The position numbers were made by a program, and so were the translations under genes. A DNA stretch of 33,361 nucleotides, taken from positions 1 through 33,361 of the forward strand of contig DATLFN010000127.1 of the NCBI GenBank assembly GCA_035540975.1. The letters run 5' to 3'. The notes under the pieces are model-generated. The model saw only the letters and a list, made by a program, of their open reading frames with translations. It had not been told where the DNA came from and did not search any database. Below, one piece after another: positions 1 to 7,306 of the stretch. Source of the DNA: Acidimicrobiales bacterium. Lineage in GTDB: Bacteria > Actinomycetota > Acidimicrobiia > Acidimicrobiales > GCA-2861595. Every line of letters begins with the position of its first letter. Position 1 is the stretch's first letter.

Positions 1-93
1 GCCTTCGTCCTCGTCCCCCTCCACGACCTCGCCCCCGACCTCGCCGGCCCCCGGCCCGACGCCCCCGGCGTCCGCCGGGTCGCCGACCTCTGA
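1..93 (+). CDS. folK: Partial CDS: C-terminal 30 residues of a probable HPPK (FolK)
   Basis: The reading frame is open from the first base of the window and stops with TGA at 91-93. The visible tail ([14 protein letters not shown], then GVRRVADL) resembles the C-terminus of 2-amino-4-hydroxy-6-hydroxymethyldihydropteridine pyrophosphokinase. That enzyme transfers pyrophosphate from ATP to the pterin in folate synthesis. Position supports the call, because in many actinobacteria folP-folB-folK lies just upstream of panC-panD. No catalytic residue is inside the window, so the identification rests on the tail and on synteny. Confidence 0.6.
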   Translation, partial: AFVLVPLHDLAPDLAGPRPDAPGVRRVADL

Positions 94-118
94 CGCAGCA
101 AGCCGACCGTCCCTTCTC

Positions 119-156
119 GCACCAGGAATCGACCGTCACCGGTCGATTCCTGGTGC
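119..156. terminator. Perfect 17-bp inverted repeat, terminator or operator, between folK and panC
   Basis: The left arm (119-135, GCACCAGGAATCGACCG) is the exact reverse complement of the right arm (140-156), with a TCAC loop. It lies 25 nt after the folK stop and just before panC. No T-run follows on the plus strand, so a classical intrinsic terminator is not certain. A G+C-rich factor-independent terminator or a protein-binding palindrome are both possible. Confidence 0.5.
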
Positions 157-228
157 ACGAACCGGAGGGGTACGGTGGGACGAACGAACGGCACCCCGGA
201 TGGGGGCCGGAACGTCCGGGAAGGCTCC

Positions 229-1053
229 GTGGACCTCTTCGACACCGTGGCCGCGTTCCGCGCCGCGCTCGACGCCGAGCGGGCGGCGGGGCGCACGGTC
301 GGCCTCGTGCCCACCATGGGCGCCCTTCACGACGGGCACCTGTCCCTGGTCCGCCGAGCGGCGTCGGACTGCGACGTGGTCGCGGCCACGATCTTCGTGA
401 ACCCCCTCCAGTTCGGGCCCACGGAGGACCTGGCCACCTACCCCCGGGACCTGGCCGCCGACGCCGCCCTCGGCGAAGGGGCGGGCGTGGCCCACCTGCT
501 GGCCCCCGCCGTCGACGAGATGTTCCCCTCGCCGCCGCTCACGACCGTGCACGTGGCCGAGCTCACCGAAGGAGGCGAGGGGGCGTCCCGGCCCGGCCAC
601 TTCGACGGCGTGGCCACGATCGTGGCCAAGCTCTTCGCCGTCGCCGGGCCGTGCCGGGCCTACTTCGGCGAGAAGGACTGGCAGCAGCTCCAGGTCGTGC
701 GGCGCCTGGCGGCCGACCTGTCCTTCCCGGTCGAGGTCGTCGCCTGCCCCACGGTGCGGGAGGCCGACGGCCTCGCCCTCTCCAGCCGCAACCGCCACCT
801 GTCGGCCGCCGAGCGGGGGGCGGCGCCCGTGCTGCACCGGGCCCTGCTGGCCGGGCGCGCCCTGGTGGCCGGTGGCTGCTCCGACCGGGACGAGCTGCGC
901 CGGGCCATGGCGGGCGTGGTGGCCGCCGAGCCCCTCGCCCGCCTCGACTACGCCGAGGTGGGCGACGGCGGCCCGGGCGCCCTCCGCCTGCTGGTCGCCG
1001 CCCGCATCGGCGCCACCCGCCTGATCGACAACCTGGAGGCGCCCCTGCCATGA
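229..1053 (+). CDS. panC: Pantothenate synthetase PanC
   Basis: PanC condenses pantoate with beta-alanine using ATP, the last step of vitamin B5 synthesis in the cytosol. The protein (274 residues from this start) has the family signature [10 protein letters not shown] near residue 28, then [32 protein letters not shown] and [10 protein letters not shown], in the usual order for this nucleotidyltransferase. The length fits the family (about 280). Start choice is open. GTG at 229 has GGGAAGG 4 nt upstream and gives the family-typical N-terminus. GTG at 175 is in frame, has a strong GGAGG at good spacing, and would add 18 hydrophilic residues. TACGGT at 171-176 may be a -10 box, which would favour 229. 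The stop overlaps the panD start (ATGA), so the two are translationally coupled, and PanD supplies the beta-alanine. Confidence 0.93.
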   Translation: MDLFDTVAAFRAALDAERAAGRTVGLVPTMGALHDGHLSLVRRAASDCDVVAATIFVNPLQFGPTEDLATYPRDLAADAALGEGAGVAHLLAPAVDEMFPSPPLTTVHVAELTEGGEGASRPGHFDGVATIVAKLFAVAGPCRAYFGEKDWQQLQVVRRLAADLSFPVEVVACPTVREADGLALSSRNRHLSAAERGAAPVLHRALLAGRALVAGGCSDRDELRRAMAGVVAAEPLARLDYAEVGDGGPGALRLLVAARIGATRLIDNLEAPLP

Positions 1054-1409
1054 GACGGCACATGCTCAAGTCCAAGATCCACCGGGCGACCGTCACCGGC
1101 GCCGACGTCGACTACGTCGGCTCGATCACGGTCGACGCCGCCCTCCTGGCGGCCGCCGACATCCGCGAGCACGAGCAGGTCCACGTGCTCGACGTCGACA
1201 ACGGGGCCCGGGTCGTCACCTACGCCATCGCCGGCGGCCCCGGCGAGATCTGCGTCAACGGCGCCGCCGCCCACCTGGTCCGGCCCGGCGACCGCGTGAT
1301 CGTGCTCACCTACGCCGAGTACGACGAGGCGGAGCTGGACGGGTACGGGCCGGTCGTCGTCCACGTGGACGGCCGGAATCGCCCGCTGGCGGCCGGGCTC
1401 GCCCGGTAG
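1050..1409 (+). CDS. panD: Aspartate 1-decarboxylase PanD
   Basis: PanD decarboxylates L-aspartate to beta-alanine for PanC. It is a pyruvoyl enzyme made as a proenzyme that cleaves itself. The 119-residue protein has the expected small size. The cleavage site YVGSIT is visible, with Gly24-Ser25, so Ser25 becomes the pyruvoyl group. The conserved Lys9 and Tyr22 precede it, and NGAAAH (residues 71-76) marks the central part. The ATG at 1050 overlaps the panC stop by 4 nt. The TAG stop at 1407-1409 is also the first half of a TAGCCT hexamer 9 nt before nadB, which may be a -10 element. Confidence 0.95.
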   Translation: MRRHMLKSKIHRATVTGADVDYVGSITVDAALLAAADIREHEQVHVLDVDNGARVVTYAIAGGPGEICVNGAAAHLVRPGDRVIVLTYAEYDEAELDGYGPVVVHVDGRNRPLAAGLAR

Positions 1410-1412
1410 CCT
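1407..1412 (+). promoter_or_regulatory. Possible -10 box (TAGCCT) for nadB
   Basis: TAGCCT lies 9 nt before the nadB GTG, which has no SD sequence. It overlaps the panD stop codon. No clear -35 is visible. A leaderless or near-leaderless nadB transcript is possible. Confidence 0.35.
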
Positions 1413-1421
1413 CGCTCCGTC

Positions 1422-2987
1422 GTGGACCTGGACCTGCTGGTGCTCGGCTCGGGCGTGGCCGGCCTGTCGGCCGCGGTGCGGGCCGCGCTGGAGGAGCCCG
1501 GGGTGCGGGTCGGCGTGCTCACCAAGGCGGAGCTGGCCCAGACCGCCACCCGCTGGGCCCAGGGCGGGGTGGCCGCCGCCCTGGGCGGGGACGACGAGGA
1601 CTCCACCGACCTCCACCTGGCCGACACGCTGGCCGCCGGGGCGGGCCTGTGCGACGGGGACGCCGTGCGGGTGCTGGTGGACGAGGGGCCCGGGCGGGTC
1701 AACGAGCTCATCGCCCTGGGTGCCGTGTTCGACCGCAACCGCGAGGGGAAGCTGCTGCTGTCCCGCGAGGGCGGCCACTCGGTGGCGAGGGTCGTGCACG
1801 CCGGCGGCGCCGCCACCGGCGCCGAGATCGAGCGGGCCCTGGTCGACGCCGTGCGGGCCACGGCGGCCGCCGTGTTCGAGCGGTGGTTCGCCCTCGACGT
1901 GGTGGTGGAGGACGGCCGGTGCCGGGGCGTCGTGGCCCTCGACGAGGCGGGGGCGCGCCGCGAGGTGCGGGCCACCCACGTCCTGCTGGCGACGGGCGGG
2001 GCGGGCCAGCTGTACGCCGTCACCACCAACCCGCTGGAGGCGACGGGCGACGGCGTGGCCATGGCGCTGCGGGCGGGCGTGGCCGTCGCCGACGTGGAGT
2101 TCATGCAGTTCCACCCGACGGCGCTGCACCACCCGGCCATGCCCCGCCCGCTGCTCTCCGAGGCGCTGCGGGGCCACGGCGCGCTGCTGCGGGACGCCAA
2201 CGGCGAGCGGTTCGTGGACGAGCTCAAGCCACGCGACGAGGTCAGCCGGGCCATGATGGCGCTGATCCTGGAGCAGGGCGTGGAGCACCTGTGGCTGGAC
2301 GCCACCGGGCTGGAGCGCTTCGACGAGCGGTTCCCCACCATCGCCGCCTCGGTGCGGGCCGTGGGCCTCGACCCTGCCGCCGACTGGCTGCCCGTGGCCC
2401 CCGCCGCCCACTACGTGAGCGGAGGCGTGGTGACCGACCTCGACGGGGCGACCGCCCTGCCCGGCCTGTGGGCGTGCGGGGAGGTGGCGTGCACGGGCGT
2501 GCACGGGGCCAACCGCCTGGCGTCGAACTCGCTGCTGGAGGGGATGGTGTTCGGCCCCCGGGTGGTGGAGGCGGTACTGGCCGGCAAGGACGGCCCCGAG
2601 GCCACCGGCGCCATGCGCGACGTGCTCGACGCCCGGCCCGACCGGGTGCTCCCGCTGCGCCCGGTGGGGGCGGTGCGCCCGGTGGGGGCGGCGGGTACGG
2701 CCACGCCGGCGGGTACGGCCCCCGAGCCGGTCAAGGCCCGTTCCGTCCTCCAGCACGCCATGACGGGCGGGGCGGGCGTGCTGCGCACGGCCGCCTCGCT
2801 GGCCGCCACCACCGCCACCGTGGAGGCCGTCGACGCCGGTGCCGACCCCGAGCTGGCCAACCTCGTCCTCGTCGCCCGCGCGCTCCTCCTCGCCGCCACC
2901 GCCCGGGAGGAGACGCGGGGGTGCCACGCCCGCACCGACTTCCCGTCGGCCCGGCCCGACCTGGCCTCCCGGTTCGTGGTCCGGTGA
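1422..2987 (+). CDS. nadB: L-aspartate oxidase NadB
   Basis: NadB oxidises L-aspartate to iminoaspartate with FAD, the first step of de novo NAD synthesis. The 521-residue protein begins with the dinucleotide-binding motif GSGVAGLSAAVRA. It then has TRWAQGGVAAALGG, EFMQFHPTALHH, NGERFVDELKPRDEVSRA, HYVSGGVVTD and GANRLASNSLLEGMVFG, all typical of the succinate dehydrogenase/NadB flavoprotein family, and a helical C-terminal domain. The start is GTG at 1422, 12 nt after panD. Between the FAD part and the C-terminal helices is a low-complexity linker encoded by an 18-nt-periodic repeat (2657-2720). The stop overlaps nadC. No nadA lies in the window, so quinolinate synthase must be elsewhere. 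Succinate dehydrogenase flavoprotein is excluded by size and context. Confidence 0.94.
   Translation: MDLDLLVLGSGVAGLSAAVRAALEEPGVRVGVLTKAELAQTATRWAQGGVAAALGGDDEDSTDLHLADTLAAGAGLCDGDAVRVLVDEGPGRVNELIALGAVFDRNREGKLLLSREGGHSVARVVHAGGAATGAEIERALVDAVRATAAAVFERWFALDVVVEDGRCRGVVALDEAGARREVRATHVLLATGGAGQLYAVTTNPLEATGDGVAMALRAGVAVADVEFMQFHPTALHHPAMPRPLLSEALRGHGALLRDANGERFVDELKPRDEVSRAMMALILEQGVEHLWLDATGLERFDERFPTIAASVRAVGLDPAADWLPVAPAAHYVSGGVVTDLDGATALPGLWACGEVACTGVHGANRLASNSLLEGMVFGPRVVEAVLAGKDGPEATGAMRDVLDARPDRVLPLRPVGAVRPVGAAGTATPAGTAPEPVKARSVLQHAMTGGAGVLRTAASLAATTATVEAVDAGADPELANLVLVARALLLAATAREETRGCHARTDFPSARPDLASRFVVR
2657..2720 (+). repeat. 18-nt-periodic in-frame repeat within nadB
   Basis: Positions 2657-2674 and 2675-2692 are 18-nt copies differing at the last base. 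GGCGGGTACGGCC at 2690-2702 recurs at 2708-2720, again 18 nt apart. The repeats are in frame and encode RPVGAV-RPVGAA-GTATPAGTA, a linker. Confidence 0.8.
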
Positions 2988-3838
2988 TCTCCGGCCACCG
3001 GCCCTTCGACCCGCCGCCCGCCGCCGTCGCCGACGTGGTGGCCCGCGCCCTGGCCGAGGACGTCCTCCCCATGGGCGACCTCACCGCCGCCCTGGTCGAC
3101 GCCGACCTGGCCGCCACCGCCGAGGTGGTGAGCCGGGCGCCCGGCGTGCTCGCCGGCTCGGCCTGCTTCATCGAGGCCTACGCCCAGGTCGACCCCGGCG
3201 TGTCCGTGCGGTGGGCCCTCCTCGACGGCGACGCCGTGCACCCGGGCGCCCGGGTGTGCGAGGTGTCGGGCCCGCTGGCGTCGATCCTCACGGGCGAGCG
3301 CACCGCCCTCAACCTGCTGTGCCACCTCTCCGGCGTGGCCTCGCTGACCCGGCGCTACGTGGACGCCGTGGGCGCCTCGTCCACCCAGGTGCTCGACACC
3401 CGCAAGACGCTGCCGGGCCTGCGCGCCGTGCAGAAGGCGGCCGTGCGGGCGGGCGGGGGCTTCAACCACCGGGGCAGCCTCTCGGAGATGGTGCTGGTGA
3501 AGGACAACCACCGCGCCGCCCTCGGCATCGGCGAGGCCGTGGCCCGGGCCCGCCGGCGCTGGCCGTTCCGGGGCGTCGAGGTGGAGTGCGAGACGGTCGA
3601 GCACGTCCGCCAGGCGGTGGCGGCGGGGGCGTCCGCCGTCCTGCTCGACAACATGACGCCCGCCCAGGTGAAGGAGTGCGTGGCCGAGGTGGCGGGCCGG
3701 GCCCTCACCGAGGCGTCGGGCGGCGTGGACCTGCGCACCGTCGGCGCCTACGCGGCGACCGGGGTCGACTTCGTGTCGGTGGGCGCGCTCACCGCCTCGG
3801 CGCCGTCCCTCGACCTCGGCCTCGACCTCGAGCCCTGA
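2984..3838 (+). CDS. nadC: Nicotinate-nucleotide pyrophosphorylase (carboxylating) NadC
   Basis: NadC (quinolinate phosphoribosyltransferase) makes nicotinate mononucleotide from quinolinate and PRPP, releasing CO2. The protein has 284 residues, the usual size. Visible signatures are EDVLPMGDLT near the N-terminus, GERTALNLLCHLSGVAS, LDTRKTLPGLRAVQKAAVRA, NHRGSLSEMVLVKDNH, VEVECETVEH, AVLLDNMTP and GVDFVSVGALT; the basic residues of the DTRKT and HR segments bind the phosphates. The GTG start at 2984 overlaps the nadB stop (GTGA), implying coupling. The TGA stop shares its A with the ATG of coaX at 3838. Confidence 0.94.
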   Translation: MISGHRPFDPPPAAVADVVARALAEDVLPMGDLTAALVDADLAATAEVVSRAPGVLAGSACFIEAYAQVDPGVSVRWALLDGDAVHPGARVCEVSGPLASILTGERTALNLLCHLSGVASLTRRYVDAVGASSTQVLDTRKTLPGLRAVQKAAVRAGGGFNHRGSLSEMVLVKDNHRAALGIGEAVARARRRWPFRGVEVECETVEHVRQAVAAGASAVLLDNMTPAQVKECVAEVAGRALTEASGGVDLRTVGAYAATGVDFVSVGALTASAPSLDLGLDLEP

Positions 3839-4611
3839 TGCTGCTCGCCGTCGACACCGGGAACACCCAGACCGTCCTCGGGCTGTTCGACGGCGACCTG
3901 CTGGTCTCCAACTGGCGGTTGGCCACCGACGCCGCACGGACCGCCGACGAGCACGCCCTGGTCGTCTCCCAGCTCCTCGACCTGGAGGGCTACGGCGCCG
4001 AGGACGCCGTCACCGGCATTGCCATCTCGTCGACCGTGCCCACCGTCACGGCCACCCTGCGGGCCATGACCGAGCGCTGGTTCCCGGTGCCGACGGTGGT
4101 GGTCGAGCCGGGCGTGAGGTCGGGCGTGGCCATCCTGGCCGACAACCCGAAGGAGGTAGGCCCCGACCGGGTGGCCAACACCGTCGCCGTCTCCACCCTG
4201 TTCGGCGGGCCGGCCATCGTCGTCGACTTCGGGACGTCCACCAACTTCGACGTGGTCTCGGCCAAGGGCGAGTACCTGGGCGGGGCCATCGTCCCCGGCA
4301 TCGAGATCAGCCTGGACGCCCTGTTCGCCCGGGCCGCCGCCCTCCGGCGCGTCGAGCTGGTGGAGCCCCGCAGCGTGATCGGGAAGACGACCGTCGAGTG
4401 CATCCAGTCGGGCGCCCTGTACGGGTACACCGACCTGGTCGACGGCATGTGCCGGCGCATCCAGGCCGAGATCGGGGCGTGCACGGTCGTCTCCACCGGC
4501 GGCCTGAGTGGCCTGCTCAGCCCCCTGTCCGCCACCATCGACCGCCACGAGCCGTGGCTGACCCTGCACGGCCTGCGCCTGGTGTTCGAGCGCAACACCG
4601 GCGACGGATAG
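3838..4611 (+). CDS. coaX: Type III pantothenate kinase CoaX
   Basis: CoaX phosphorylates pantothenate to 4'-phosphopantothenate, committing it to CoA. The 257-residue protein has the ASKHA-fold N-terminal motif AVDTGNTQTVLGLFDG, the pantothenate-binding segment DNPKEVGPDRVAN (PxxGxDR type), the FGTSTNFDVV phosphate motif, and GAIVPGIEIS. It follows panC-panD, so the substrate and its user are made from one transcript. The ATG at 3838 overlaps the nadC stop by one base. Type III kinases are insensitive to CoA feedback, unlike CoaA. Confidence 0.94.
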   Translation: MLLAVDTGNTQTVLGLFDGDLLVSNWRLATDAARTADEHALVVSQLLDLEGYGAEDAVTGIAISSTVPTVTATLRAMTERWFPVPTVVVEPGVRSGVAILADNPKEVGPDRVANTVAVSTLFGGPAIVVDFGTSTNFDVVSAKGEYLGGAIVPGIEISLDALFARAAALRRVELVEPRSVIGKTTVECIQSGALYGYTDLVDGMCRRIQAEIGACTVVSTGGLSGLLSPLSATIDRHEPWLTLHGLRLVFERNTGDG

Positions 4612-4620
4612 GGGGAACCC

Positions 4621-6132
4621 ATGGCCGAGATCCCCTACCGGTTCGAACGCGACCGTGACGCCGCCTCGCTGCACGCCGAGCTCGCCGGCCTCGACCCGGG
4701 CGCCGAGACGGGCACCGTCGTGTCCGTCGCCGGGCGCCTGATGCTGCGCCGGGCCCAGGGCAAGCTGGCCTTCGGCACCCTCCAGGACTCGAGCGGCCGC
4801 ATCCAGCTCTTCGCCACCAAGGACCGCACCCCCGACTTCGACGGCTTCGGTGCCCTGTCCCTGGGCGACTGGATCGGCGTGCGGGGCGAGGTGGTCAAGA
4901 CCCGCCGGGGCGAGCTGTCGGTGATGGTGGACGAGTGGGTGCTCCTCGCCGAGGCCCGCCGCCCGTTCCCCGACAAGTGGCACGGCCTGTCCGACGTCGA
5001 CACCCGCTACCGCCAGCGCTACGTGGACCTGTGGGTCACCGAGGAGTCCCGCCGCGTCCTCCGGCTGCGCAGCCGCCTGGTCAGCCTCCTGCGCCGCTTC
5101 CTGGAGGACCGGGGCTTCGTGGAGGTGGAGACGCCGGTGCTGCACCACGTCGCCGGCGGGGCCCCGGCCCGGCCCTTCGTCACCCACCACAACGCCCTCG
5201 ACCTCGACCTGTCGCTCCGGGTGGCGACCGAGCTCCACCTCAAGCGGCTGGTGGTGGGCGGCTTCGAGAAGGTGTTCGAGGTGGGGCGGACGTTTCGCAA
5301 CGAGGGCCTGTCGCCCCGGCACAACCCGGAGTTCACCATGCTCGAGGTCTACGAGGCGTACGCCGACTACGGCGACATGATGGCCCTCACCGAGGACCTG
5401 GTCGTCCACCTCGCCACCGAGCTGCACGGGACGACGAAGCTGAGCTACGGCGACCGGGCCCTCGACCTCACGCCCCCGTGGCGGCGGGCCACGCTCGCCG
5501 AGCTGGTGGAGGAGCACGCTGGCCTGCGCGTCTCGGTCGACATGCCGGTGGACGAGCTGCGGGCGATCGCCTCGGCCCACGGCGTGGACGCCCACGACGG
5601 GTGGGGGCCGGGGAAGCTGGTGCTGGAGATCTACGAGAAGACCACCGAGCACGCCCTGTGGGGCCCGGTGTTCGTCTGCGACTACCCCCGGGAGGTGTCG
5701 CCCCTCGCCCGCGCCCACCGCAGCACGCCCGGGCTGGTGGAGCGGTTCGAGGTCATCGCCGCCGGGCGGGAGCTGGCCAACGCGTTCAGCGAGCTGGTCG
5801 ACCCCGACGACCAGCGGGCCCGCTTCGAGGACCAGGCCCGCCAGAAGGCGGCCGGGGACGACGAGACCATGGAGATCGACGAGGACTTCGTCAGGGCCCT
5901 GGAGTACGGCATGCCGCCCACCGGCGGCCTCGGCATCGGCGTCGACCGCCTGGTCATGCTCCTCGCCGACGCCCACCACATCCGCGACGTCCTGCTGTTC
6001 CCGACCCTGCGACCAGAGGTGATCGTTCGTGGCTCGCCGGCCGTCGAAGCAGACGCCGCCCTTCCCGGACCCGGGTCAGTCGCCGGCCGCCGGTTGCCGC
6101 CGGAGGCGGCCTCCCCGGATGGCGACAAGTAG
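4621..6132 (+). CDS. lysS: Lysyl-tRNA synthetase, class II (LysS)
   Basis: The enzyme charges tRNA-Lys. The 503-residue protein has an N-terminal OB fold (MLRRAQGKLAFGTLQD, residues about 30-130). The class II core follows, with motif 1 around LRLRSRLVSLLRRFLEDRGFVEVETP, shown here only by its central part FLEDRGFVEVETP. Motif 2 is VGRTFRNEGLSPRHNPEFT and motif 3 GLGIGVDRLVMLL. A GGGGGAA stretch precedes the ATG at 4621, 9 nt after coaX. The C-terminus runs about 35 residues past the usual end (after LLFPTLRPE) as a Pro/Ala/Gly-rich tail. In mycobacteria lysS lies between panC-panD-coaX and clpC, with lsr2; lsr2 is missing here. Confidence 0.95.
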   Translation: MAEIPYRFERDRDAASLHAELAGLDPGAETGTVVSVAGRLMLRRAQGKLAFGTLQDSSGRIQLFATKDRTPDFDGFGALSLGDWIGVRGEVVKTRRGELSVMVDEWVLLAEARRPFPDKWHGLSDVDTRYRQRYVDLWVTEESRRVLRLRSRLVSLLRRFLEDRGFVEVETPVLHHVAGGAPARPFVTHHNALDLDLSLRVATELHLKRLVVGGFEKVFEVGRTFRNEGLSPRHNPEFTMLEVYEAYADYGDMMALTEDLVVHLATELHGTTKLSYGDRALDLTPPWRRATLAELVEEHAGLRVSVDMPVDELRAIASAHGVDAHDGWGPGKLVLEIYEKTTEHALWGPVFVCDYPREVSPLARAHRSTPGLVERFEVIAAGRELANAFSELVDPDDQRARFEDQARQKAAGDDETMEIDEDFVRALEYGMPPTGGLGIGVDRLVMLLADAHHIRDVLLFPTLRPEVIVRGSPAVEADAALPGPGSVAGRRLPPEAASPDGDK

Positions 6133-6146
6133 AGGAATCGGGCGGA

Positions 6147-6171
6147 GGGTGACCGGCTCCGCCGGTCGCCC
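6147..6171. terminator. Bidirectional hairpin between lysS and the polyprenyl synthase gene
   Basis: The sequence GGGTGACCGG, loop CTCCG, CCGGTCGCCC forms a 10-bp stem (one T-G pair). It lies between the convergent stops of lysS (6132) and the minus-strand gene (6181), so it can end both transcripts. Confidence 0.6.
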
Positions 6172-6180
6172 GGAGCACCG

Positions 6181-7182
6181 TCAAGCTCGCCGAGGAACCT
6201 CTGGTTCCGAGGCGATGTCCTCCAGCAGGCGGTGGCCGAGGTCGGCCATGGCGTCGCGGATGGGACCGGCCGGGAAGGCGCCGGCCGACCGGGCCGCCTG
6301 TTCGGCGTAGCCGGTGGCGACGGCGTAGGCGGTGGCGATGGCGTCGGTGGACCGGACGATGTCCCGGGCCTTGTCCCGCTCGGGGGTGTCGAGGGGCTTG
6401 CCGAGGAGGGCGCGCAGCTCGTCGCCCGCCTCGGGCTCCGCCAGGGCGACGATCACGGGGAGCGTGTAGGTGCCCTGGACCAGGTCCTGGCCGGCGGGCT
6501 TGCCCAGCGACTCGTCGGTGCCCACCACGTCGAGGATGTCGTCGCGGATCTGGAACACCATCCCGAAGGCGTGCCCGTAGGCGGTGAGCGCGTCGACGGT
6601 CGCCCGGTCGAGCCCGGCGGTGAGGGCGCCGATCCGGCACGACGCCGACATGAGCGACGCCGTCTTCCCGCCGATCGAGGTGAGGTACGCCTCCTCGGTG
6701 CGGTCCACGTCGAAGGCGGTGCGCAGCTCGCCCACCTGCCCCTCGCACAACCGGCCGATGGTGGTGGCCAGCAGGCCGGCGACCTCGGTGCCCAGCGAGG
6801 CGGCGATCTCGGACGCCCGGGCCAGCAGGAAGTCGCCGGCCAGGATGGCGACCAGGTTCCCCCACCGGGAGTTGACCGTCTCCACGCCGCGGCGGCTCGT
6901 TCCCTCGTCCATGACGTCGTCGTGGTACAGCGAGCCGAGGTGCACGAGCTCGACCGACACGCCCCCGTGCACCACGCCGGGCACGGCGTCGACGCCGCCG
7001 ACCGCCGCCGCGGTGACCGCCAGGGCCGGCCGCAACCGCTTCCCACCGGCGCCGATCAGGTGGCCCGCCACCTGCGTCAGGAAGGGATCGTCGGCCTCGA
7101 CGGAGCGGTGCAGCGCCTCCTCGACGGTGGCCAGGTCCTCCCTCAACCGGGGAAGGTTCAGCAGGTCGGCGATGTTGACCAT
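6181..7182 (-). CDS. All-trans polyprenyl diphosphate synthase
   Basis: The enzyme extends allylic diphosphates with isopentenyl diphosphate, giving the long side chain of menaquinone or a related polyprenyl product. The 333-residue protein has GAGGKRLRP (IPP binding), the first Asp-rich motif LYHDDVMDEGTSRRG near residue 88, the GEGQ-like segment LCEGQVGEL, GKTASL, and the second Asp-rich motif FQIRDDILDVVG with the following KPAGQDL. Chain length cannot be fixed from sequence alone; heptaprenyl, octaprenyl or nonaprenyl synthase are all possible. The ATG at 7182 has no SD sequence. A TACGGT hexamer 8 nt upstream suggests a leaderless transcript. It is divergent from clpC. Its precursors come from the MEP pathway, part of which (ispDF) is also in this window. 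Confidence 0.93.
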   Translation of the reverse strand: MVNIADLLNLPRLREDLATVEEALHRSVEADDPFLTQVAGHLIGAGGKRLRPALAVTAAAVGGVDAVPGVVHGGVSVELVHLGSLYHDDVMDEGTSRRGVETVNSRWGNLVAILAGDFLLARASEIAASLGTEVAGLLATTIGRLCEGQVGELRTAFDVDRTEEAYLTSIGGKTASLMSASCRIGALTAGLDRATVDALTAYGHAFGMVFQIRDDILDVVGTDESLGKPAGQDLVQGTYTLPVIVALAEPEAGDELRALLGKPLDTPERDKARDIVRSTDAIATAYAVATGYAEQAARSAGAFPAGPIRDAMADLGHRLLEDIASEPEVPRRA

Positions 7183-7190
7183 CGGCTAAG

Positions 7191-7196
7191 ACCGTA
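7191..7196 (-). promoter_or_regulatory. Probable -10 box (TACGGT), polyprenyl synthase gene
   Basis: On the minus strand TACGGT ends 8 nt before the ATG, and TTGGTA lies 16 nt upstream of it as a weak -35. There is no SD sequence, which fits leaderless expression. The 7183-7306 gap also carries the divergent clpC promoter. Confidence 0.45.
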
Positions 7197-7263
7197 CGCC
7201 AGACCGTCGATGTACCAACAAACGGTGGTTCTGCCTCGATCGATCAAAGTTCTCCACCCTGGG

Positions 7264-7269
7264 TAGACT
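7264..7269 (+). promoter_or_regulatory. Possible clpC -10 box (TAGACT)
   Basis: TAGACT fits TAnnnT and lies 37 nt before the clpC TTG. The -35 is unclear. The leader then carries GAGGAGG at 7293-7299, 7 nt before the start codon. Confidence 0.35.
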
Positions 7270-7306
7270 GACCCCGAGACCACTCGCTCCACGAGGAGGC
7301 GGTCAC

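Noticed and set aside
948-2927. Long minus-strand open frame (659 codons) opposite nadB and panD
   Set aside because: The translation is Gly/Arg/His/Val-rich with no domain; it mirrors the codon bias of the plus-strand genes, which have clear families.
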